DNA from: a bacterium
Lineage (GTDB): Bacteria; CSSED10-310; JAJRTK01
DNA length: 21,370 bases
NCBI GenBank assembly: GCA_024278345.1
Contig: JAJRTK010000156.1
Location: 1 to 21,370, forward strand
Direction of reading: 5' to 3'
Part shown: in pieces, positions 5,656 to 13,549 of the stretch
Position numbering within the stretch: position 1 is the first letter of the stretch
How the letters are laid out: each line of letters opens with the position of its first letter
The notes under the pieces: model-generated
Databases searched by the model: none
Told to the model about the DNA's origin: nothing
Seen by the model: only the letters and a program-made list of their open reading frames with translations
Position numbers and translations under genes: made by a program

Positions 5656-6984
5656 ATGTCAATTTTCAAGGCTTACGATATTCGCGGTTTGGTGCCCGAG
5701 GAGCTGGACGAGGAAAAGAGCTACCGAATCGGACGGGCGCTAGCCGTTTTCCTCGAGGCCGAGCGGGTTGTCGTGGGACACGATATGCGTGGGAGCTCCG
5801 AAGCGTTGCGCTCTGCCTTGGTGAAGGGGCTGACGGAGAACGGATGTGATGTGACAAAAATCGGGCTCAGTACGACATCGATGAGTTATTTTGCGGGCGT
5901 GGCCGGCGGCTATGACGGGTCGGTAATGATCACCGCGTCCCATAATCCGGGGCACTACAATGGCCTGAAGATCTGTCGGGAAATGGCGATTCCGGTAAGC
6001 GGCGTTACAGGGCTCGCCGAAATTGAAAAACTGGTGGAGTCGCCGCTTCCAGGGGGCAGCGGACGGGGACGGGTGGAAGAGCGCGATTACAGGGAGCCCT
6101 ACCTGCGCCAGCTTCTATCGTTTGCGGGGAAAGGCAGAAAGCTCAAAGTTGTCATGGATTGTGGAAACGGGATGGGCGGTTTGCTGGCGGCGGACGTGGC
6201 GGAGAGGCTAGATCTTGAGGCGATTCCCATGTACTGGGAGCTCGATGGAAGCTTTCCCCACCACGAGGCGAACCCGTTGGTACCGGAAAATACGGCGGAC
6301 CTCCAACAGCGGGTGAGGGAGACTGGTGCCGATCTGGGCGTGGCCTTCGACGGTGATGCCGACCGCGTCATGTTTGTCGATGAGACTGGTGAGCGGATCT
6401 CCGCTGACCTCATGACCGCCCTTATCGCCTCGGATCTACTCAAGGGGTGTCCGGGCGCGAAGATCCTGTACGATCTTCGTTCTAGCCGGGTTGTCCCCGA
6501 GGTGATCCGCGCAAGCGGCGGCGAGGCGATTTGTTCGCGAGTCGGCCACGCCTTCATCAAGAGTCAGATGCGACAAGTGAACAGCGCCTTCGCCGGTGAG
6601 CTTTCCGGTCACTATTATTTTCGGGCAAACCACTTTATCGACTGCGGCTTTTTCGCTCTGATCCAAGTTGTCAACCTCCTTAGAACAAAGGGTAAGCCTG
6701 TCTCTGAACTCATGTTGCCGCTCCGGAAGTATTTTTCCACCGGCGAGATCAACTCCAAGGTGAGTTCCGTTTCCGTGGTGCTGGCAAGGCTGGAAGCCCG
6801 GTATTCTGGCGCAGCCATATCACATCTTGATGGCCTGAGTGTCGAGTACGACGATTGGTGGTTCAATGTCCGGCCTTCCAATACCGAACCGCTGCTACGC
6901 CTCAACCTCGAAGCCGCTTCATTGGAAGAGATGGAACGGCGGCGGGATGAACTCCTTGCTGCCATCCGGGGGGTAGATCCTTGA
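5656..6984 (+). CDS. manB: Phosphomannomutase/phosphoglucomutase
   Basis: Alpha-D-phosphohexomutase of 442 residues that interconverts the 6- and 1-phosphates of mannose and/or glucose, feeding GDP-mannose or UDP-glucose type precursors. All four functional loops are present: the phosphoserine loop TASHNP (93-98, Ser95), the metal loop DGDADR (232-237), the sugar-recognition loop GELSGHY (314-320) and the phosphate-binding loop RPSNTEP (406-412). GELSGHY with a short N-terminus starting FKAYDIRG points to the bifunctional PMM/PGM type rather than phosphoglucosamine mutase (GlmM). A strong AAGGAGG immediately follows the stop of the upstream SDR gene. The stop codon overlaps the proposed TTG start of the next gene. 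The exact sugar preference is uncertain. Confidence 0.93.
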   Translation: MSIFKAYDIRGLVPEELDEEKSYRIGRALAVFLEAERVVVGHDMRGSSEALRSALVKGLTENGCDVTKIGLSTTSMSYFAGVAGGYDGSVMITASHNPGHYNGLKICREMAIPVSGVTGLAEIEKLVESPLPGGSGRGRVEERDYREPYLRQLLSFAGKGRKLKVVMDCGNGMGGLLAADVAERLDLEAIPMYWELDGSFPHHEANPLVPENTADLQQRVRETGADLGVAFDGDADRVMFVDETGERISADLMTALIASDLLKGCPGAKILYDLRSSRVVPEVIRASGGEAICSRVGHAFIKSQMRQVNSAFAGELSGHYYFRANHFIDCGFFALIQVVNLLRTKGKPVSELMLPLRKYFSTGEINSKVSSVSVVLARLEARYSGAAISHLDGLSVEYDDWWFNVRPSNTEPLLRLNLEAASLEEMERRRDELLAAIRGVDP

Positions 6985-7691
6985 CAGAAAGGAAGCAGCC
7001 GGTTTTCAGGGAGAAGGCCGGAGGGAAGAAAGAGAGCACCGAGCTCGGGAGGCGATCCTTCACTGGCAAGGTGCATCTCGTGGTCGCCACGACGAACCTG
7101 GGAAAGCTTCGAGAAATACGGGAGTTTCTTTGTACCGCCCGCCTGGATTTAGAGGTTGTTGGGCTAAACGAGCTCCGCGCAATCGAGCCACCAGAGGAAA
7201 CCGGGGGCAGCTTTCGCGCCAACGCTCGGCTCAAGGCTGCCTACTACTCGGAGCTCCTTGGCAGGATCTGTCTGGCGGAGGACTCAGGACTTTGCGTCGA
7301 TGCTTTGGACAGCGCACCTGGCCTTTTTTCCGCCCGCTTTTTGGGGGAAGAGCTTTCTCAAAAGGCCAAAAACCTGGCGATACTAGAGCGAATGCGCACC
7401 CAAAAGAATCGGAAAGCCCAATTCGTCAGTGAAGTGGTGGTACGAGAGCCTGGCGGAAGGGAAATCTGGGCAAGTGGCGTGACGGAAGGTCTCATTACCC
7501 TTGAACCCAAAGGGCATGACGGGTTTGGCTACGATCCGATCTTTTTTGTTCCGAAGTTGCAACGGACATTCGCGGAACTGTCTTGTCAAGAGAAGAGAGA
7601 GTGTGGCCATCGAGGCCGGGCGCTACGAAACTTGCTCCCGAAACTGGAATCCTGGCTACCGAAGGGGCGACACGGCTTTGAGGCGAAGTGA
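6981..7691 (+). CDS. rdgB: XTP/dITP diphosphatase (RdgB/HAM1 family)
   Basis: House-cleaning nucleotide pyrophosphatase that hydrolyses dITP, dXTP and related non-canonical triphosphates to monophosphates, keeping them out of DNA and RNA. Marks are ATTNLGKLREI at 36-46, SFRANARLKA at 77-86, the catalytic loop AEDSGL at 99-104 (Asp101), PGLFSARFLG at 113-122, GFGYDPIF at 181-188 and the nucleobase motif GHRGRAL at 209-215 (usually SHR). The start is uncertain. TTG 6981 overlaps the upstream stop (TTGA) and yields 236 residues with a charged 30-residue extension. GTG 7071 would give the family's usual length of about 200 but has poor ribosome-binding spacing. It appears translationally coupled to the mutase gene. 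Confidence 0.92.
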   Translation: MTERKQPVFREKAGGKKESTELGRRSFTGKVHLVVATTNLGKLREIREFLCTARLDLEVVGLNELRAIEPPEETGGSFRANARLKAAYYSELLGRICLAEDSGLCVDALDSAPGLFSARFLGEELSQKAKNLAILERMRTQKNRKAQFVSEVVVREPGGREIWASGVTEGLITLEPKGHDGFGYDPIFFVPKLQRTFAELSCQEKRECGHRGRALRNLLPKLESWLPKGRHGFEAK

Positions 7692-7790
7692 TGAAAAAGC
7701 AGATCTTTCCCGATTTCGGCGCTCAATTTGGGTGGCACGGCCAACTTGATCTCCCGCACGGATTGGGTTAGGGTTTGCCTGCCTTTGAAA

Positions 7791-7869
<79 letters not shown>

Positions 7870-7976
7870 GTTCTGAGAGGACTTGCGTGGTAGGAAATCA
7901 TCTGCGCTGAAGCTTGTCGAAGGTTCTACCGGAGAGACTGACGGGGGTCCGACTGGCCGAGGTGCTGGACAAGAAA

Positions 7977-8050
7977 GCGCCTGTAGCTCAGTAGGATAGA
8001 GCAACGGACTTCTAATCCGTAGGCCGTAGGTTCGAATCCTACCAGGCGTG
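7977..8050 (+). tRNA. tRNA-Arg (anticodon TCT)
   Basis: The acceptor GCGCCTG (7977-7983) pairs with CAGGCGT (8043-8049), including a terminal G1-U72 wobble. The anticodon stem is ACGGA/TCCGT with loop CTTCTAA, so the anticodon is TCT. The T arm is GTAGG-TTCGAAT-CCTAC. CCA is not encoded. It is about 88% identical to the tRNA-Arg(TCG) gene at 8164. Confidence 0.97.
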
Positions 8051-8062
8051 TTTGGCTTTTGT

Positions 8063-8138
8063 GGTGGGTGTAGCTCAGTTCGGTTAGAGCGCCTGACTGT
8101 GGATCAGGAGGTCGGGGGTTCAAGTCCCCTCACCCACC
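8063..8138 (+). tRNA. tRNA-His (anticodon GTG)
   Basis: The acceptor GTGGGTG (8064-8070) pairs with CACCCAC (8131-8137). The genomically encoded G-1 (8063) faces C73 (8138), the identity pair of bacterial tRNA-His. The anticodon loop TGTGGAT reads GTG. The T arm is GGGGG-TTCAAGT-CCCCT, with one G-U pair. CCA is not encoded. Confidence 0.97.
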
Positions 8139-8163
8139 CTCCGTTTTTAGACCGATGTGATGT

Positions 8164-8237
<74 letters not shown>

Positions 8238-8320
8238 CTCCCTCACTTCCAAAATCTTGGCGGCATTTCCGATGGCGCCTTGCTACTTTGGTGCCTCAAG
8301 CAAGCCCTCCTAGATACAGA

Positions 8321-8402
8321 GCGAGAGTGGCGGAACTGGTAGACGCGCTGGATTTAGGATCCAGTGGGGCAACTCGTGGGGGTTCGAGTCCCCCCTCTCG
8401 CA
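8321..8402 (+). tRNA. tRNA-Leu (anticodon TAG)
   Basis: Class II tRNA of 82 nt. The acceptor GCGAGAG (8321-8327) pairs with CTCTCGC (8395-8401), with A73 at 8402. The anticodon arm CTGGA-TTTAGGA-TCCAG reads TAG. A long variable arm follows. The T arm is GGGGG-TTCGAGT-CCCCC. CCA is not encoded. Confidence 0.97.
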
Positions 8403-8603
8403 CTTTTCATTTTACCGTGGAAGAAGCCGAGACCGGCTTACCGTTGGGGGGGTGCCGATCCTTCTTTGCCCACCGTGTTGGGGTCCATTCTTTTCGTTTT
8501 TGATGGCAGCGGGGCTTGAATCCAGGACACAATCTCTTTTCGCGGCCATGGCAAGTGTGGGTTAGAGACATCGTGATGGATCGATGGCCATTTCGATAGG
8601 AAC

Positions 8604-8607
8604 GAGG
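8604..8607 (+). promoter_or_regulatory. Ribosome binding site deciding the tig start
   Basis: GAGG lies six bases before ATG 8614. The alternative in-frame ATG at 8584 lacks a comparable site and would add ten residues not typical of trigger factor. Confidence 0.55.
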
Positions 8608-8613
8608 CAATGT

Positions 8614-9888
8614 ATGGAAACTGAATACCGAAGCCTTTCGCCGACCGTCACACAGCTGACGATTACCATACCAGCAGACGAGATTCAGAAGCGTTTGAGC
8701 AAGCGCTACAAAGAACTCAAAAAAGACCTACAGATTCCTGGTTTTCGTAAGGGGAAGGCCCCGCTATCCGTTCTAAAACGGCGCTTTGGGAAAGCTCTGA
8801 AAACTGAATTAACGGATGAGATACTCCAGGAAACTGTACCTGGCGCCCTCGAGGAATCTGCTCTCGTGCCAGTGAAGATGCCAGAGTTTTCTGAGCTTTG
8901 CATGACCGAGGGCAAGCCGTTTGTCATCGCATTGGAGGTGGAGCACTACGCGCAGTTCGAGCTGCAAGACTTCAAGGGGCTGGCTCCTTCCGCCGAGCCT
9001 GTCGTCGTCACCGACAAAGAAATCCAAGATTCTCTGCGTGCCATTCAGCTCAAGGAGGCCGAGGCAACAGAAGTGGAGCGCGCAACTCGCGTCGGTGATC
9101 GGGTGTCTGGGGGTTTCAAGCTTCTTGTCCGCGGGGACCCGAGGACTGAAGAAAAGCAGGAGAAACACTCAGAATCGTTTGCCATCATTCTTGGTGAAGA
9201 TGAGCTGTTCCCAGCTTCGCGAATGGATCGGCTTCTGGTTGGAAAGACCGCGGAAGAACCTTTCCACATCGAAGGGGAATTGCCTCTGGCTTATCCCGAT
9301 GAGGCTCTATGTGGCAAGCATGTTGAGCTAGAAGTTAAGCTTGAGATGATCGAAGAGCTTCAAATCCCAGAAATGAACGAGGAGCTTGCTCAGAAGCTAT
9401 TCCAGAAAACTCTGGAGGAGCTCCGGAGCGAAATCGTGAGCCGCATCGAGGCCGCGAAGCTCCAGGAGCAAAGGGCCAGGCGGATCGATGTCATGCTGGA
9501 ACGGTTGCGGGAAAACAACCCGCTGTCGCTCCCTGAAACACTTGTGAAGGAACAACTCGAAGAGCAAGAAAAAGAGTGGGACCGCCAAGAGGTGCTCGAT
9601 ACTGAGCGGGTGGACCTCCGGGAGAAGGAACGGGACAGTATCATCAAGCGCCTCCACAACTCCCTTCTTTTGGAAGAGGTTGCCAAAATCGAAGGAATCG
9701 AAGCTACAGACGAAGATTACCAAAGGGAGTTCGACAGGATCGGGAGGCTGCTTGCCAGCCCGGATGTTGTGCGGAATGTCTATTCATCCAACAAGGAGAT
9801 GATGGCGCGGCTAGAACGCTCCATCGTCATCGAAAAAGCCATCGATTCCTTGCTAAACTTACAGAAGCCCCTAATTCTGGAGGTCTAG
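8614..9888 (+). CDS. tig: Trigger factor (ribosome-associated chaperone / prolyl isomerase)
   Basis: Chaperone of 424 residues that docks at the ribosomal exit tunnel and shields nascent chains. The N-terminal ribosome-binding domain spans about 1-150 and carries the signature GFRKGKAP at 43-50, which contacts protein L23. A FKBP-like domain follows at about 158-245, starting VGDRVSGGFKLLV; it is divergent and I cannot confirm its catalytic residues. The helical chaperone arms and C-terminal domain fill 250-424 and are rich in Glu/Lys/Arg. The length is normal (430-450 is usual). It follows the tRNA cluster and ends exactly one base before the clpP start, the GGAGG for which lies in its own last codons. 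The tRNA-tig-clpP order occurs in other bacteria. Confidence 0.95.
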   Translation: METEYRSLSPTVTQLTITIPADEIQKRLSKRYKELKKDLQIPGFRKGKAPLSVLKRRFGKALKTELTDEILQETVPGALEESALVPVKMPEFSELCMTEGKPFVIALEVEHYAQFELQDFKGLAPSAEPVVVTDKEIQDSLRAIQLKEAEATEVERATRVGDRVSGGFKLLVRGDPRTEEKQEKHSESFAIILGEDELFPASRMDRLLVGKTAEEPFHIEGELPLAYPDEALCGKHVELEVKLEMIEELQIPEMNEELAQKLFQKTLEELRSEIVSRIEAAKLQEQRARRIDVMLERLRENNPLSLPETLVKEQLEEQEKEWDRQEVLDTERVDLREKERDSIIKRLHNSLLLEEVAKIEGIEATDEDYQREFDRIGRLLASPDVVRNVYSSNKEMMARLERSIVIEKAIDSLLNLQKPLILEV

Positions 9889-10491
9889 ATGCCACTTGTG
9901 CCCATGGTGGTCGAGCAGACCAATCGCGGTGAGCGCTCCTATGACATTTACTCCCGCCTCCTCAAGGACGGCGTGATCTTTCTTGGCAACGCCATCGACG
10001 ACATTGTTGCCAACTTGACCATCGCACAGATGCTTTTCTTGGAGTCGGAAGACCCGGATAAGGACATTCATCTCTATATTAATAGCCCTGGCGGACTCAT
10101 CTCTGCCGGTCTGGCCATCTACGACACGATGCAGTACATCAAACCGCCTGTTTCAACGATTTGCATTGGCCAGGCCAGTAGCATGGCGGCGATTCTTCTT
10201 GCGGCTGGTGCGCCCGGAAAGCGGTATTCCCTGCCTCATAGTCGCGTGATGCTCCACCAACCAGTCACTGGTTTCTCTGGCCAGGCGGCCGATATCGATA
10301 TCCATGCCAAAGAGATCCTGCGGACCAAAAAACGCTTGAACGAGCTGCTCCACCGCCACACGAATCAACCCTTGGAACGGCTGGAAAAAGACACGGATCG
10401 CGATTTCTACATGATGGCCTCTGAGGCTCGGGAATACGGAATCATCGACGAAGTGATTGAATCGAGGGTTTCGGTGGTCGAGGCAAGCTAG
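9889..10491 (+). CDS. clpP: ATP-dependent Clp protease proteolytic subunit ClpP
   Basis: Serine peptidase of 200 residues that assembles into a double-heptamer chamber and degrades substrates delivered by ClpX or ClpA/ClpC ATPases. The catalytic triad is readable: Ser98 in GQASSMAA, His123 in SRVMLHQP and Asp172 in [15 protein letters not shown] at 63-69 forms the oxyanion-side loop. The N-terminus [21 protein letters not shown] is the usual mature-like start with a short propeptide. The ATG directly abuts the tig stop codon, indicating translational coupling. In many bacteria clpX follows; here engB does, so the partner ATPase is encoded elsewhere. Confidence 0.97.
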   Translation: MPLVPMVVEQTNRGERSYDIYSRLLKDGVIFLGNAIDDIVANLTIAQMLFLESEDPDKDIHLYINSPGGLISAGLAIYDTMQYIKPPVSTICIGQASSMAAILLAAGAPGKRYSLPHSRVMLHQPVTGFSGQAADIDIHAKEILRTKKRLNELLHRHTNQPLERLEKDTDRDFYMMASEAREYGIIDEVIESRVSVVEAS

Positions 10492-10510
10492 ACTGTTCCG
10501 GAATGGACCT

Positions 10511-11098
10511 ATGCGCATCTACAACGCGGCCTTCATCACGAGTGCTTCCAAACCAGGGGAATACCCGGTGGGCGATATCCCGGAGGTCGCCTTCTGTGGC
10601 CGGTCGAATGTGGGCAAGTCGTCCCTTATGAACGAATTGCTCGGGCGACGGCGACTGGTGAAGACCTCGAAGACGCCTGGCAAGACGCGGCGCATCAATT
10701 TCTTTGATGCCGATGGGCGTCTCCGCATGGTGGACCTGCCAGGCTATGGATATGCAAAGGTTCCCCAGGCCGAGAGAAAATCGTGGAAACCAATGATCGA
10801 GACCTACCTTGCGGAACGGCGCCAGCTTGGCCTCAGCGTTCTTCTTGTTGATATTCGCCATGCACCGCAAAAGTTGGACTTGGAGATGCAATTCTTCTTC
10901 CGCTCCCACCAGCTACCCTTTACAGTCGTTGCCACGAAAGCGGACAAGCTGAAAGCCAACCCTAGAAGACGAGCCCTCTCAGAGCTCCGCAAGGTCTACG
11001 GCCCCGGGATCATTCCCTTCTCGGTTCCCTTGCATCTAGGCAAAAAAATGCTCTGGTCCCGCATTTTTGAGTTTTGCCTTGTGAGGGCCAGCTCGTGA
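10511..11098 (+). CDS. engB: Ribosome biogenesis GTP-binding protein EngB (YihA/YsxC)
   Basis: Small TRAFAC-class GTPase of 195 residues needed for late assembly of the large ribosomal subunit. The motifs are G1 GRSNVGKS at 30-37, G2 around TPGKT at 55-59, G3 DLPGYG at 75-80, G4 TKADK at 142-146 and a G5-like FSVPLHLG at 170-177. The family-specific DIRHAPQKLD lies at 114-123. ATG 10511 gives the standard N-terminus MRIYNAAFITSASKP; an upstream in-frame start at 10457 would lie inside clpP. It follows clpP after 19 bp, and its stop codon overlaps the GTG start of holA. Confidence 0.95.
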   Translation: MRIYNAAFITSASKPGEYPVGDIPEVAFCGRSNVGKSSLMNELLGRRRLVKTSKTPGKTRRINFFDADGRLRMVDLPGYGYAKVPQAERKSWKPMIETYLAERRQLGLSVLLVDIRHAPQKLDLEMQFFFRSHQLPFTVVATKADKLKANPRRRALSELRKVYGPGIIPFSVPLHLGKKMLWSRIFEFCLVRASS

Positions 11099-12195
11099 CA
11101 GGCTGGGCAGAGGCTCAGGCGGCGGCGGAGCGGGGAGAGTTTTTGCCCGCCTATCTGGTCTCCGGCAAGGAACCCTATCTTCTGTTCCGCTCGAGACAAA
11201 AACTTCTCCATGCCTTCCAGAAGTGCGGTGCGACGATCTGGAAGTTCGACGCAACATCGACAGCCGATGACGTGCTGGGGGAGCTGTCAAGTCTGAGCCT
11301 CTTTGCGGAGCAACGGCTCGTGATCTGGGAAGACTGCCCGGTCTTTCGGCAAGGAAGTTCGGCCAGCGACCGGGAGAAGCTGCTGACGTGGCTTGAAAAC
11401 GCCGGAGACGGATCAGCGAGTCTGTTGCTTTGCACGGAAAAAGCCAACCGTAACATGCGTCTGTACAAGCGGATAGCAGCCCGTGGTGCCGCCATCGAAC
11501 ACGCCGCCCTCTCCCGCTACAATCTTGGCGATCCCGCAAGGGACGGTGCCTATGGAATCGTGTTGAACCATCTGAAAGAGCATGATCATTCCATCCAGTC
11601 CGGGGCCTTCAGGGAGCTACGCCTGCGGTGCGAGACCGACCTTTGGTCAGTTGTTTCGGAACTGGATCGCTTGATGGCGTATGTTGGCAGCCGGCGAGAG
11701 ATCCAGCGACAAGATGTCGAGCTTCTGGTCAGTTACAGCAAAAGCGATGTCCTGTTCGATCTCATCGATGCCGTTGGCCGTAGGGATCTCCCTGGGGCAA
11801 TGGAGCTTCTCGGACAGTTGCTCCGCTCTGGCTCCAGCCCGTTGGGAGTTCTTGCCATGCTCTCCAGGAACGTCTCTCAAGTGCGAGCGGCCAAAGATGC
11901 AGTGGGTGCTGGGACTCGGTGGCTTCCGGGAAAAGACTACCGATTCTTCCAAAGGGAAACGGCCCCGTCATTGGGCCAGGCAGCCCCAGGTTCCGACTTG
12001 CGCAAGCTGCACCCCTTTGCGGCGTTCAAGGCATTCCAACGTTCCGAGCGATTCACTCTTCAAGAGCTCGATGCCCTCTTGGAGCGGCTTGCCGACCTCG
12101 ATCTTGCCGTCAAATCGACAGCCGCGGAACCTGCCCGGGGACTCCAGATGCTTCTCCTGGCCCAGCTCTTGAAGCCGGCACGGGGGAATCCATGA
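11095..12195 (+). CDS. holA: DNA polymerase III subunit delta
   Basis: Clamp-loader delta subunit of 366 residues, the wrench that opens the beta sliding clamp ring. Recognition rests on LPAYLVSGKEPYLLFRSRQK at about 17-36, which matches the family opening, the degenerate AAA+ fold without a Walker A motif, the helical stretch VLFDLIDAVGRRDLPGAMEL, and SSPLGVLAMLSRNVSQVRAAK as in other HolA proteins. The GTG at 11095 overlaps the engB stop (GTGA) and has GAGGG about 8-9 bases upstream; a TTG at 11074 would only add seven residues. Its own stop overlaps the holB start by four bases. Placing both clamp-loader subunits together fits co-expression. Family identity is clear though the sequence is divergent. 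Confidence 0.87.
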   Translation: MTGWAEAQAAAERGEFLPAYLVSGKEPYLLFRSRQKLLHAFQKCGATIWKFDATSTADDVLGELSSLSLFAEQRLVIWEDCPVFRQGSSASDREKLLTWLENAGDGSASLLLCTEKANRNMRLYKRIAARGAAIEHAALSRYNLGDPARDGAYGIVLNHLKEHDHSIQSGAFRELRLRCETDLWSVVSELDRLMAYVGSRREIQRQDVELLVSYSKSDVLFDLIDAVGRRDLPGAMELLGQLLRSGSSPLGVLAMLSRNVSQVRAAKDAVGAGTRWLPGKDYRFFQRETAPSLGQAAPGSDLRKLHPFAAFKAFQRSERFTLQELDALLERLADLDLAVKSTAAEPARGLQMLLLAQLLKPARGNP

Positions 12196-13457
12196 AACTT
12201 ATCGGACACGAACCGCAACTTCGGCAGCTCCGACAAGCCATGGCTCTGAACCGGCTTCCCCATGCCTATTTATTCGTGGGACCCGATGGAATCGGTAAAA
12301 CCACTGTCGCTCGGTGGTTGGCCGGACTTCTTTCCTGCGAAAACGATGACCCGCCTTGCGGCGACTGCCCTCGCTGCAAACGATTGCAGGGCGGAAGCCA
12401 CCCTGACCTGACGGTTTTCCAGGAAATGTCCCACCCGGCGGTGATCGATACGCGGACATGGCCGGGGGCAAACGCGAGGCAAATCGACGAGGCCTTGGAG
12501 CAGCTTCTAGCAGCCGACCTCTTGAAACGGCCGGCAAAAGTTGCCGGTCACCTGCGAATCTGCCAACTGGCTGGTCCAGACGTCGAAACGTCCGACCATG
12601 AGCGCCGGGTGCTCGGCGCGCTGCGAAACCACGACCCAGGGTCGCTTTCGCTTCAAATCGCCCGCTCTCTTTTCTTGACCGGCGCAAATCTGCGCTACCA
12701 CCGGACACTCAAGATAGGAGTGCTACGCCGTTACATCCTCCAGCAAATTCAGCTCCGGCCCATGGAAATGGCCCGGCGGATCTATGTGCTTGACGACGCT
12801 CACACGATGACCGTGGAAGCCCAGAACGCGTTGCTCAAGACGCTGGAGGAGCCACCTCCAGCAGTGCTGCTCCTGTTGGTGACATCTCAGCCCAACAAGC
12901 TGCCGCCCACCATTGCCAGCCGCTGCCAGAGCCTGGTGTTCCGAGGCCTGCCGTCCGAAGCGTTGGAAGCACTGCTGACGGAACAAGGAGTTTCTCATTC
13001 TGATGCGAAGCTGGCGGCTCTTCACTCCGAAGGCAGCATGCTCGGCGCGCTCAGCTTCGATGTCGATGGATACCGGGCGACAGTAGACGATCTCTTGAAC
13101 GCCATGGGGGCATCTGGCCAGGGGCAACCACATCCATGTCACCTGGGGCACGCGCTTAGCGGAGGTGACCTCAAGGATCGGGAGGAGGGAAGAAAGCAGG
13201 CATTGAGCCGACTCAAGATCCTGACGGAGATCCTCCGGGATTCGCTCTTGCTCCAGGCTGGGCTCTCCAGCAGCCACCTCCGGCACACCGAGCGCGAGAC
13301 CTGGATCAAAAATCTGGCTCACTTTGGCCAAGATGCGCTGGAAGAATGCTTTTCAATGGTGGTAGATGGGGTGAAGCGCTTGGGGACAAACGCCGATACC
13401 GGCTTGCAAATGAAGGCGCTAGGAAGTCGCCTTTGCCGCGCTCTCCAACTTCTCTAG
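12192..13457 (+). CDS. holB: DNA polymerase III subunit delta' with an internal insertion
   Basis: Clamp-loader AAA+ subunit of 421 residues. Residues 23-48 match the HolB/DnaX opening (PHAYLFVGPDGIGKTTVA), with an intact Walker A GPDGIGKT at 30-37. A four-Cys zinc site follows (Cys49, Cys56, Cys59, Cys62) and then HPDLTV at 70-75. The next conserved block, LRRYILQQIQLRPMEMARR, starts only at about 178 and runs into Walker B-like IYVLDDAH (197-204), NALLKTLEEPP (212-222) and the sensor/SRC region SRCQSLVF. Between 76 and about 172 lies roughly 90-100 residues absent from typical delta' proteins. ATG 12192 overlaps the holA stop (ATGA); an open frame extends upstream to 11919 but lies inside holA. 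Confidence 0.88.
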   Translation: MKLIGHEPQLRQLRQAMALNRLPHAYLFVGPDGIGKTTVARWLAGLLSCENDDPPCGDCPRCKRLQGGSHPDLTVFQEMSHPAVIDTRTWPGANARQIDEALEQLLAADLLKRPAKVAGHLRICQLAGPDVETSDHERRVLGALRNHDPGSLSLQIARSLFLTGANLRYHRTLKIGVLRRYILQQIQLRPMEMARRIYVLDDAHTMTVEAQNALLKTLEEPPPAVLLLLVTSQPNKLPPTIASRCQSLVFRGLPSEALEALLTEQGVSHSDAKLAALHSEGSMLGALSFDVDGYRATVDDLLNAMGASGQGQPHPCHLGHALSGGDLKDREEGRKQALSRLKILTEILRDSLLLQAGLSSSHLRHTERETWIKNLAHFGQDALEECFSMVVDGVKRLGTNADTGLQMKALGSRLCRALQLL

Positions 13458-13549
13458 CCAGCGCCACGGCCGCGGACCAACCGCCTATTGGGCGTAGCCG
13501 CCAGGATCTTCAAGGGCGCGACAAGCTTTAACAGGACGAGGAACGACCG

